Shown in pieces: positions 7,951 to 14,819 of a stretch of 22,810 bases of DNA (position 1 is the stretch's first letter; the number at the start of each line of letters is the position of its first letter). The stretch comes from CAYFVR01 sp046541515 (GTDB taxonomy: Bacteria; Desulfobacterota; Desulfobacteria; Desulfobacterales; Desulfococcaceae), in contig JBKHDD010000067.1 in NCBI GenBank assembly GCA_046541515.1, positions 1-22,810 of the forward strand. The letters run 5' to 3'. The position numbers and the translations under genes were made by a program. The notes beneath the pieces are model-generated. The model did no database searches. It saw nothing but the letters and a program-made list of their open reading frames with translations, and had not been told where the DNA came from.

Positions 7951-8154
7951 TCAGATGATTCGGGAGCCGGAGGTCCGCGTGGGGCCGGTTCCGCTGGAAA
8001 ACACCACGTAGAATTTTTGGTTCAGCGCCAAGTCCTCCGCCCGCAGTTCCCGGCCGTTTTCGTCTTCCAGCCGTTCGGCGAACATTTTCAAGGACTTGAA
8101 GAACAAAGGGCCAATGCCGGAAATGTCGAACCGCCGTTCTTGTTCGATCACCAT
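7951..8154 (-). CDS. Small protein of unknown function, first gene of the cobalamin-riboswitch operon
   Basis: A 67-aa protein (MVIEQERRFDISGIGPLF, ending TSGSRII) that I do not recognise. It is mostly hydrophilic, with a short apolar patch (ISGIGPLFFKSL) and an acidic middle (ERLEDENGRELRAEDLAL). It has no signal peptide, cysteine or metal motif. ATG 8154 is preferred: GGAAAGG lies about 10 nt upstream. An in-frame ATG at 8217 would add an Arg-rich, low-complexity N-terminus with no good ribosome site. It is the first reading frame after the riboswitch terminator, so it should respond to cobalamin. It could be a leader peptide or a small partner of the CcsA/ResB pair; neither is shown. Confidence 0.55.
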   Translation of the reverse strand: MVIEQERRFDISGIGPLFFKSLKMFAERLEDENGRELRAEDLALNQKFYVVFSSGTGPTRTSGSRII

Positions 8155-8307
8155 GGGGATGACGCCTTTCCGAATCCGCCTCCGGCCCCGGGAACGTTCC
8201 GGCCGGACGGGATTCATTGGAGGTTTTCCCGCCCGTCGGGAAAGCCGGCCGACGCGGGATTTCGATTCAAATGTTTGGATTCAATACAAAATCGAATCAA
8301 GGAGTCG

Positions 8308-8346
8308 CAAAAACAAAAAAATCCCGGACCGAGAACGGTCCGGGAT
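8308..8346 (-). terminator. Intrinsic terminator of the cobalamin riboswitch
   Basis: A perfect 10-bp stem: ATCCCGGACC (8321-8330) and GGTCCGGGAT (8337-8346), with a 6-nt loop. On the minus strand it is followed by TTTTTTTGTTTTT (8321 down to 8309). It lies between the aptamer and the first gene, as expected of a transcription-terminating expression platform. A T-rich stretch at 8347-8358 would also let it act on the plus strand. Confidence 0.88.
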
Positions 8347-8363
8347 TTCCCTTTTTTATCCCG
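8341..8363 (-). promoter_or_regulatory. Candidate antiterminator hairpin of the riboswitch
   Basis: CGGGAT (8341-8346) can pair with ATCCCG (8358-8363), with an 11-nt loop. Segment 8341-8346 is also one arm of the terminator, so the two structures exclude each other. This is the arrangement expected for a switch that reads through when cobalamin is scarce. The stem is only 6 bp, so this is an inference. Confidence 0.5.
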
Positions 8364-8411
8364 AAACGGCAACGCGGGCCCGCCGTTGTCCACGCGGCGG
8401 TCTCCCTATGT

Positions 8412-8572
8412 TTGCCCAGGCAGGTCTTCTGACTCTCGGATCATCCGATCGGCCGCGCCTTCCCAGCCCAAAAGGCCAGTGGCGTCGTGCGGCCGTCGTC
8501 CCCGATCACAGCGGCGGGCCCGTCCCCGATTCTCACGGGGTTCCCTATTCTGCTCTGTTACGAGCACCTGAA
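8412..8572 (-). promoter_or_regulatory. Cobalamin (adenosylcobalamin-type) riboswitch aptamer
   Basis: On the minus strand the conserved blocks occur in order: GGTGCTCGTAACAGAGCAG, then AGGGAACCCCGTGAGAATC, GGCCCGCCGCTGTGATC, GCCACTGG (8476-8483), and the B12 box GAGTCAGAAGACCTGCC (8419-8435). Together these match the cobalamin riboswitch core. A terminator and a competing hairpin follow. It controls the minus-strand operon from 8154 to beyond position 1 and should switch it off when cobalamin is plentiful. Confidence 0.95.
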
Positions 8573-8583
8573 CAAGAATGAAA

Positions 8584-8611
8584 AGCATAGAGAAAACCAT
8601 GGAAAAGTCAA
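8584..8611 (-). promoter_or_regulatory. Sigma70-type promoter for the riboswitch operon
   Basis: On the minus strand TTGACT (8611-8606), a 16-nt spacer and TATGCT (8589-8584). The predicted start, near 8577, is a few bases before the aptamer, which supports the assignment. Confidence 0.7.
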
Positions 8612-8889
8612 TGGAAAAATTTAGCAAGCACAATCAAATGGTTAATGGCGGAGCCACATGGGAAGACATTGGTTCCCGGAGATTTCCAGTTTGCCGGAAG
8701 TCGGCAGTCCCGCATCTGATCGAATGTCGCATAAAAACCTGGACGCAAACGAGCATCCGAGCCGAACAACTCCGCCAGGTGAAGCCGATGTCGTTTCTGG
8801 AGAAGGACTTCCGGACGATTGCAATGATTGGCGCCGAATACCGGCAGGAAAACTTCTGGACGATCGGGGGGACCGCCAACACAAAACGG
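8612..8889. other. Gene-free stretch in the divergent intergenic region
   Basis: I found no recognisable gene here between the two divergent promoters. Open frames exist on the plus strand but lack a ribosome site and any family resemblance. A small 5-bp hairpin (TGCCG / CGGCA, 8692-8706) is present. The base composition is less GC-rich than in the flanking genes. It may hold upstream control sites or a gene remnant. Confidence 0.5.
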
Positions 8890-8918
8890 TTGCGAGGCTT
8901 GCGGCCCTATATTATAAA
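8890..8918 (+). promoter_or_regulatory. Sigma70-type promoter for the VIT/VWA gene
   Basis: TTGCGA (8890-8895), a 17-nt spacer and TATAAA (8913-8918), about 50 nt upstream of the ATG at 8968. The expected leader contains a small GC hairpin (TCGCCC / GGGCGA, about 8932-8945) and then GGAAGGAG. Confidence 0.6.
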
Positions 8919-8967
8919 AATGATTTCGCAAATCGCCCGAGGGCGACTTTCCGGAAGGAGCATTTCC

Positions 8968-11400
8968 ATGTCCATCCGTTTTTCCGCGCACCCGATCCGG
9001 TCCATCGCGCCCGCGCTTGTCGCGGGTTTTCTGCTGGCCCTTGTTCTGGCCGCTCCGGTCCGGATCGCTTTCGCGGCCCCGGCCCCGGATGGCGACGCCG
9101 ACCAGACCCTCTCTCCCTATTTTATGGTCCTCGGCGACGATCCTTCGGTGGACCAACTCCCGCTGAAATCCACGGCCGCCGAGGTGGACATCGCCGGCGT
9201 CATCGCCGACGTCCGGGTCACCCAGACGTACAAGAACGAGGGCAAGCGCAACATCGAGGCGGTCTACGTCTTTCCCGCCTCCACCCGGGCGGCGGTCTAC
9301 GCCATGAAGATGACCATCGGCGAGCGGACCATCGTCGCGGAAATCCAGGAGAAGGAGCAGGCCCGGCAGACCTACGAAGAAGCCAAGGAAGCCGGAAAAT
9401 CGGTCTCCCTGCTGGAACAGAAACGGCCCAACGTCTTTCAGATGAAGGTGGCCAACATCCTGCCCGGCGACACCATCGAGGTGGAGCTGAAATATACCGA
9501 ATTGCTGGTGCCGACGGACGGTGTCTACGAGTTTGTCTATCCCACGGTGGTGGGGCCGCGCTACTCCAATGTGGCGGAGGGCGACGCGCCGGAATCGGAG
9601 AAATGGGTGAAAAACCCGTATCTTCACAAGGACGAGCCCACGCCCTACGACTTCGACTTTTCCGCCCGGATCGCGGCGGGAATGCCCATTTCCGAAGTCG
9701 TTTGCCCGTCCCACGAGGTCAGCGTCGATTTCGACGGCGCGGATCGGGCCACGGTCCGGCTCGATCCCGAAGAAAGCGACGGCGGGGACCGCGACGTGAT
9801 TTTGAAATACCGGCTGGCCGGGGAGAACATCCAGACCGGCCTGTTGCTGTACGAGGGCGAGAATGAAAATTTCTTCCTGCTCATGGCCCAGCCGCCGGAG
9901 CGGGTGGAAACCGAGGCCATGCCGCCCCGGGAATACATTTTCGTGCTGGACGTCTCCGGCTCCATGCGCGGCTTTCCGTTGGAAACGGCCAAGGCGGTCA
10001 TGCGGGACCTCGTGGGCAATCTCCAGCCCGCCGACCGCTTCAACGTGCTGCTCTTCTCCGGAGATTCCCGGGTGTTGGCGGAAAAATCGCTCGCCGGAAC
10101 CCCGGAAAACCTGAACAAGGCCATCGCCTTCATCGACCAGCGGCGGGGCGGCGGCGGGACCGAGCTGCTCCCGGCGCTGCGAAGGGCCTTGGGCCTTTCT
10201 TCCGCCAAAGAGGTTTCCCGAACCGTGGTGGTGGTCACCGACGGCTACGTCCGGGTGGAGGCCGAAACCTTCGACCTGATCCGGAACCGGCTGAACGAGG
10301 CCAACCTCTTCGCCTTCGGGATCGGCGCCGGCGTGAACCGCCATCTCATCGAGGGCATGGCCCGGGTCGGCATGGGCGAACCCTTTGTGGTCACCGACGC
10401 CGGGGCCGCGCGGAAGACCGGCGAGCGATTCCGGGATTACGTGGCCGCGCCGGTGCTCACCGACGTTTCCGTGGACTTCAACCGCTTCCGGGCCTACGAC
10501 GTGGAGCCGCCGGCGATACCCGACGTGCTGGCGGAGCGGCCGGTGATCGTGTTCGGAAAATGGAAGGGGAAGACGCGGGGGAACATCGAGGTGTCGGGAC
10601 GGACGCCCGAGGGAGCCTACAAGGAAACGCTGGCCGTCTCGGACCATGCCCCCAAGCCGGAAAACGGCGCCCTCCGCTACCTCTGGGCTCGCCACCGGAT
10701 CGCCCTGCTCTCGGATTATCAGCACGTTTCGGCGGACGACGACCGGGTGGAAACCATCACAAAGCTCGGCCTGGAATACAATCTGCTGACCGCCTACACG
10801 AGCTTCGTGGCGGTGGACAGCGAGGTTCGGGCGGACGGAGACGCCGAAACCGTGGCCCAGCCGCTGCCGTTGCCCCGGGGCGTTCCGGAAACCGCCGTGG
10901 GCCGGGGGATTGCCCGCTCCGCCAGGACCTTCGCGGCAAGTCCCGCCCCCGCGCCATCGGCCATGCCCGATCTGGCTCAGAAAGGACTCGTCGGCGGCGC
11001 GGAACCGGAACTCGACGAAGGGCTTCCCGAACCGGAACCCGCTCCGCCCGCCTACACCGTGGAGCTGGTGGGCGATAAAATGGTCATCCAGGGCGCGCTT
11101 TCCGGCGAGCTGGTGGAGCGGGTCTTCCGCCGACACATGGAGGAAATTGCCACCTGCGCCCGGGGCGCCCGGGAAAGCGGGGGGCCGGCGGAATCGGAGG
11201 TGACGCTCCGGGTGGTCATCGGCGGGGACGGAAAGGTTCAGCGGGTGGAGGTTCGTCCCAACGGAAAACCCAATGGAAAAAAGGGCCCGGTGCTGGAAAG
11301 CTGCGTGTCGGCCATGGTCCGTCAATGGGAGTACGACATGCCGGTGGACGGGCAACCGGTGACCGTGGACTATGTCTTTCGCCTGCGACCGAGGAGCTGA
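8968..11400 (+). CDS. Exported VIT / von Willebrand factor A protein with AgmX/PglI-like C-terminal domain
   Basis: An 810-aa protein. ATG 8968 follows GGAAGGAG and begins a signal peptide (IAPALVAGFLLALVLAAPVR, cleaved near AFAAPAP). A VIT domain spans about residues 40-180 (AEVDIAGVIADVRVTQTYKN, RNIEAVYVFPAST, ANILPGDTIEVELKYTE). The VWA domain (about 325-500) keeps a MIDAS metal site: DVSGS at 328-332, Thr398 in GGGGTEL and Asp425 in VTDGY. A Pro/Ala-rich linker follows, then a tail of about 110 residues with two Cys (IATCARGAR, LESCVSAM) like the AgmX/PglI/TonB-C group of secreted delta-proteobacterial proteins. VIT-VWA proteins usually mediate protein contacts at the envelope; the ligand is unknown. 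Its stop overlaps the methyltransferase ATG (TGATG). Confidence 0.9.
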   Translation: MSIRFSAHPIRSIAPALVAGFLLALVLAAPVRIAFAAPAPDGDADQTLSPYFMVLGDDPSVDQLPLKSTAAEVDIAGVIADVRVTQTYKNEGKRNIEAVYVFPASTRAAVYAMKMTIGERTIVAEIQEKEQARQTYEEAKEAGKSVSLLEQKRPNVFQMKVANILPGDTIEVELKYTELLVPTDGVYEFVYPTVVGPRYSNVAEGDAPESEKWVKNPYLHKDEPTPYDFDFSARIAAGMPISEVVCPSHEVSVDFDGADRATVRLDPEESDGGDRDVILKYRLAGENIQTGLLLYEGENENFFLLMAQPPERVETEAMPPREYIFVLDVSGSMRGFPLETAKAVMRDLVGNLQPADRFNVLLFSGDSRVLAEKSLAGTPENLNKAIAFIDQRRGGGGTELLPALRRALGLSSAKEVSRTVVVVTDGYVRVEAETFDLIRNRLNEANLFAFGIGAGVNRHLIEGMARVGMGEPFVVTDAGAARKTGERFRDYVAAPVLTDVSVDFNRFRAYDVEPPAIPDVLAERPVIVFGKWKGKTRGNIEVSGRTPEGAYKETLAVSDHAPKPENGALRYLWARHRIALLSDYQHVSADDDRVETITKLGLEYNLLTAYTSFVAVDSEVRADGDAETVAQPLPLPRGVPETAVGRGIARSARTFAASPAPAPSAMPDLAQKGLVGGAEPELDEGLPEPEPAPPAYTVELVGDKMVIQGALSGELVERVFRRHMEEIATCARGARESGGPAESEVTLRVVIGGDGKVQRVEVRPNGKPNGKKGPVLESCVSAMVRQWEYDMPVDGQPVTVDYVFRLRPRS

Positions 11401-12218
11401 TGGGTCACGTTTTCGACTACAACGAATCCCGCAAGTACGAGCAATGGCGGGAGGAGGCGCGCACCCAGGCCGGATTCGACCGGGAAATGCTGCTGTTTCG
11501 GCGGATGGTGCGACCCGCGTTCGGCGACACGTTGCTGGACGTGGGCTGCGGCACCGGCCTTCGGCTACTGGCCTTCCGGGAAATCGGCCTGCGGGTGATC
11601 GGCGTGGACCCGTCGCCCTCCATGCTGGAAGTGGCCGAGCGCAACGCCGGACGGCAGGTGGAACTCCACCGGGCGTCGGCGGAGGATCTCCCCTTCGACG
11701 ACAACGCCTTCAACTACGCCTGCGTGATTCACACCCTGGAATTCACCGAAGACCCCGCGGTGGCGCTGGAAGAGATATTCCGGGTCACCAAGGACCGGGT
11801 TTTCATCGGCATTCTTAACCGACAGTCGTTTCGGGGGGCCCGGCTGCGGCTGTCGCGACGGTTTACGCGGAACGTCTGGCGGCACGCCCGTCTTTTTTCG
11901 GTGTGGGAGCTGCACCGCACGATTCGGGGAATCGCGCCCAATTTCACGGTGGACTGGTGCGCGTTCTGCCATTTCCGGGTTCCGATGGCCCGCCGGTTCA
12001 AGGCGCCCAATCCGGTTTGGTTCCCCTGCAAAAATCCCGTTCATCCCTTCATCGGGCTGTCCGTGACCCTGACGCCCCGGTTTCGGACCCGGCCGTTGCA
12101 GTTGGAGTGCCCGGCCGACCCGCCGACGGGGGCGGTCACCAGCGGCCTGGCCCGGACTCGAAGCCGCACCCGAAAACGGAATTGGAGGCCCCATAACGGT
12201 GGAAGCATTTCTATATGA
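11400..12218 (+). CDS. Class I SAM-dependent methyltransferase
   Basis: A 272-aa cytosolic protein with a Rossmann methyltransferase core: motif I LLDVGCGTG at residues 45-53, an acidic end of strand 2 (VIGVDPSPSMLEVAERN), motif II/III region (ASAEDLPFDDNAFNYACVIH) and LEFTEDPAVALEEIFRVTK, as in the UbiE/Methyltransf_11 group. The C-terminal part is basic and Cys-containing (VDWCAFCHF), with a low-complexity Arg-rich end. The ATG shares a base with the upstream stop (TGATG), and the end overlaps the radical SAM start by 20 nt. The substrate is unknown. A menaquinone methylase role is tempting because of the downstream genes, but the sequence does not show it. Confidence 0.85.
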   Translation: MGHVFDYNESRKYEQWREEARTQAGFDREMLLFRRMVRPAFGDTLLDVGCGTGLRLLAFREIGLRVIGVDPSPSMLEVAERNAGRQVELHRASAEDLPFDDNAFNYACVIHTLEFTEDPAVALEEIFRVTKDRVFIGILNRQSFRGARLRLSRRFTRNVWRHARLFSVWELHRTIRGIAPNFTVDWCAFCHFRVPMARRFKAPNPVWFPCKNPVHPFIGLSVTLTPRFRTRPLQLECPADPPTGAVTSGLARTRSRTRKRNWRPHNGGSISI

Positions 12219-13212
12219 ATCCCTGGAGGGGGGCGCGGTTCGTTGCAACCTCTGCGCCCATCGGTGCAAGATTCAACCGGAAAAACGGGGCATTTGCGCG
12301 GTGCGCGAAAACGTGGGCGGCACGCTCCACACCCGCGTCTACGGCCGGCTGATCGCCCGGGGCATCGACCCCATCGAGAAAAAGCCGCTCTACCATCTGT
12401 TGCCGGGCACGCCGTCCTATTCCGTGGCCGCGGTGGGCTGCAATTTCAAATGCCGCTTCTGCCAAAACTCCGACATCGCCCAAATGCCGGCGGATCGGAA
12501 GGGACACGTCATGGGCGCGCCCATCTCCCCGGCCGACGTGGTGGCCCAGGCCCAACGGGGAAATTGCGCCAGCATCGCCTATACCTACACCGAGCCCACC
12601 GTCTTCTTTGAATTCGCCCACGACACGGCCAAACTGGCCCGGGAGAACGGCATCCGGAACGTCTGGGTCAGCAACGGCTACCTGACCCCCGAAGCGCTGG
12701 AGATGATCGGCCCCCACCTGGACGGGGCCAATATCGACCTCAAATCCTTCTCGGACGAATTTTACAAAAAAATCTGCGGGGCGCGGCTGGAGCCGGTGCT
12801 GGAGACCTTGCGGGGCATGGTCGCCAAGAACATTCTGGTGGAGGTGACCACGCTGATCGTGCCGGACCTCAACGACGACCCCGAAGAACTCCGGCGGCTG
12901 GCCGGCTTCATCGCGGAGGAGCTTTCTCCGGACACGCCCTGGCACATCAGCCGGTTTCATCCCGCCTACAAGCTGACCGACCGGCCCCCGACGCCGGTGG
13001 AAACGCTCCAAAAAGCCTGCCAAATCGGCAAGGAAGCCGGGCTCCGGCATGTCTACATGGGCAACGTGGCGGGCCAAGGCGGGGAGGATACCGACTGTCC
13101 CGGCTGCGGCGAAACGGTGATCCGGCGGACGGGCTTTTCCGTGACCGAAAACCGGCTGGCCGACGGAAAATGTCCCGATTGCGGCGCGGTCGTTCACGGG
13201 GTTTGGACCTGA
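12199..13212 (+). CDS. amrS: AmmeMemoRadiSam-system radical SAM enzyme
   Basis: A 337-aa radical SAM protein. The GTG start has GGAGG 10 nt upstream. The SAM-cluster motif is C81-x3-C85-x2-C88 (GCNFKCRFCQN). Before it is a Cys-rich head (CNLCAHRCKI, residues 16-23), and at the end a zinc-ribbon-like pair CPGC (300-303) and CPDC (325-328). YTYTEPTVFFEF, NGIRNVWVSNGYLTPEAL, GANIDLKSFSDEFYKKICG and HISRFHPAYKLTDRPPTP are typical of the family (related to PFL-activase enzymes). The usual AMMECR1 and Memo partners are not in the window. The family's reaction is not settled. The gene overlaps the methyltransferase and precedes the prenyltransferase. Confidence 0.92.
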   Translation: MEAFLYESLEGGAVRCNLCAHRCKIQPEKRGICAVRENVGGTLHTRVYGRLIARGIDPIEKKPLYHLLPGTPSYSVAAVGCNFKCRFCQNSDIAQMPADRKGHVMGAPISPADVVAQAQRGNCASIAYTYTEPTVFFEFAHDTAKLARENGIRNVWVSNGYLTPEALEMIGPHLDGANIDLKSFSDEFYKKICGARLEPVLETLRGMVAKNILVEVTTLIVPDLNDDPEELRRLAGFIAEELSPDTPWHISRFHPAYKLTDRPPTPVETLQKACQIGKEAGLRHVYMGNVAGQGGEDTDCPGCGETVIRRTGFSVTENRLADGKCPDCGAVVHGVWT

Positions 13213-13271
13213 TCGCCGTGCCGAAATCGTTCGTTGGACCGGAATCGTTCTTTGGAAAGCCGGCGCGTCCG

Positions 13272-14156
13272 GTGGACCGGATTTTGGCCCCAGTTTGGAA
13301 ACGGATTCGGACCTACGGCCGGATGATCAAGTTCAGCCACACGATCTTCGCGTTGCCCTTCGCCCTGGCGGCGGTGGTGCTGGCGGCCCGGGACCATGCG
13401 GTGACCTTGGCGGAACTGGGCTGGATTCTGATGGCCATGGTGGGGGCCCGGTCGGCGGCCATGGGCTTCAACCGGCTCGTCGACGCCGAATTCGACGCCC
13501 GGAATCCCCGCACCGCCAGCCGGGAGATTCCCGCCGGGATTTTGTCCAAAACCGCCGCAGCGGCCTTCGTCATTCTCTCCGGCGCGGTATTCGTCGGCGC
13601 GGCGGCCATGCTGGGAACGCTGCCCTTTCTGCTCTCCTTTCCGGTGCTGGCGGCCCTGTTGGGCTATTCCTACGCCAAACGGTTCACCTGGCTGGCCCAT
13701 TTTTATCTGGGCGCGGCCATCTCCCTCGCCCCGGCCGGGGCCTGGGTGGCGGTGACCGGGGGGCTGGACCCGGCGATTCTGATCCTTAGCTTGGCGTTGA
13801 TGACCCACATCGCCGGCTTCGACATCCTCTACGCCTGCCAAGACGTGGACTTCGACATTGCCGAGGGGCTCCGCTCCGTGCCGGCCCGCTTCGGCGTCCG
13901 AACCGCGCTCCGGTCGGCGGCGCTGGTTCACATGGGCGCGTTCGCCGCGTTTCTGGCGCTCCACTTCGCCTTTGGGATGGGGCGCATCTACCTGATGACC
14001 GTCGGCGTCATCGGCTTTCTGCTGCTGTTCGAGCACTGGCTGGTGCCGCCCGACGACCTCGGCCGCGTGCCGGTGGCATTTTTTCACGTCAACAGCATCG
14101 TCGCCGCAGTCCTGTTTCTGGGCGTTCTGGCCGACACCCTGGCCGGCGGCCGATGA
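13272..14156 (+). CDS. mqnP: UbiA-family prenyltransferase, MqnP type (futalosine menaquinone pathway)
   Basis: A 294-aa inner-membrane enzyme with eight or nine helices. The two Asp-rich prenyl-diphosphate sites are visible: NRLVDAEFDARNPRT and DILYACQDVDFDIAEGLRSV, the latter close to the MqnP form. MIKFSHTIFALPFALAAVVL near the N-terminus is typical of this subgroup. The start is uncertain: GTG 13272 gives a family-like length, GTG 13218 lies just after the radical SAM stop, and ATG 13323 is the first Met. It would attach a polyprenyl chain to the naphthoate precursor. UbiX and UbiD, the decarboxylase system for such a product, follow directly. 4-Hydroxybenzoate prenyltransferase is the alternative name, but ubiquinone is not expected in this kind of organism. 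Confidence 0.88.
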   Translation: MDRILAPVWKRIRTYGRMIKFSHTIFALPFALAAVVLAARDHAVTLAELGWILMAMVGARSAAMGFNRLVDAEFDARNPRTASREIPAGILSKTAAAAFVILSGAVFVGAAAMLGTLPFLLSFPVLAALLGYSYAKRFTWLAHFYLGAAISLAPAGAWVAVTGGLDPAILILSLALMTHIAGFDILYACQDVDFDIAEGLRSVPARFGVRTALRSAALVHMGAFAAFLALHFAFGMGRIYLMTVGVIGFLLLFEHWLVPPDDLGRVPVAFFHVNSIVAAVLFLGVLADTLAGGR

Positions 14157-14180
14157 AAAACCGATGAGAAAGGGGCGTTC

Positions 14181-14819
14181 ATGTCCCACGCCAATAAAAG
14201 CGCCTTTTCCCCGGAACGCCGGATCATCGTCGCCATCACCGGCGCGTCCGGTTCGATCTACGGCCTTCGGCTCCTGACCGCGCTGCTGGCCCGGCCGATG
14301 GAAGTGTTCCTGCTGATCTCCCGGGCGGGTCGGCGGGTGATGGCCCACGAAACCGATTTCACCGGCGACGATATCGCCGATTTTCTCCGCGCCCAGGGCG
14401 CGAACCTTCACGCCGACGCCCGGCTGCGGGAATTCTCCCCGGACGATCTCTTCGCGCCGCCGGCCTCCGGCTCCTTTCGCCACGGCGGGATGGCGGTGGC
14501 GCCCTGCTCCATGAAAACCCTCGGGGCGGTCATGTCCGGCGCGGCCAACGACCTGGTGCTCCGGGCCGCCGACGTCTGCCTGAAGGAGCGGCGACCGCTG
14601 GTGTTGCTGACACGGGAGACGCCGCTGAGCCTGATTCATTTGGAAAACATGCGCCGGGCCGTGATGGCCGGGGCCACGGTCATGCCGCCCTGCCCGGCCT
14701 TTTACGCCAAGCCCAAGACGGTGGACGAAATAGTGGACGCCACCGTGGCCCGGCTGCTGGATCAGCTCGGCATCGACAACGACCTCATGCGCCGCTGGGG
14801 GGAGGACGAGGATGTTTAA
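14181..14819 (+). CDS. ubiX: UbiX-family flavin prenyltransferase
   Basis: A 212-aa flavoprotein that makes prenylated FMN, the cofactor of UbiD. Recognised from the N-terminal flavin-binding ITGASGSIYGLRLL, the central PCSMKTLGAVMSGAANDLVL, and RPLVLLTRETPLSLIHLENM followed by PPCPAFY. ATG 14181 has AAAGGGG about 8 nt upstream. The stop lies inside the ubiD start region (8-nt overlap), so the two are probably translated together, fitting their functional dependence. In futalosine-pathway organisms this position is also called MqnM. Confidence 0.95.
   Translation: MSHANKSAFSPERRIIVAITGASGSIYGLRLLTALLARPMEVFLLISRAGRRVMAHETDFTGDDIADFLRAQGANLHADARLREFSPDDLFAPPASGSFRHGGMAVAPCSMKTLGAVMSGAANDLVLRAADVCLKERRPLVLLTRETPLSLIHLENMRRAVMAGATVMPPCPAFYAKPKTVDEIVDATVARLLDQLGIDNDLMRRWGEDEDV

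Noticed and set aside
8250..8300. Inverted repeat TTCGATT / AATCGAA in the riboswitch leader
   Set aside because: Only 7 bp with a 22-nt A/T-rich loop; likely chance in a low-GC leader.
8578..8967. N-terminal extension of the VIT/VWA protein from an ATG at 8578
   Set aside because: It would run through both promoters, has no signal peptide at its start, and ATG 8968 has a strong ribosome site and a clean signal peptide.
8608..11355. Long minus-strand open frame (about 915 codons) opposite the VIT/VWA gene
   Set aside because: The translation is His/Gly/Arg-rich and shows no domain; the plus strand has signal peptide, VIT, VWA and AgmX-like domains.
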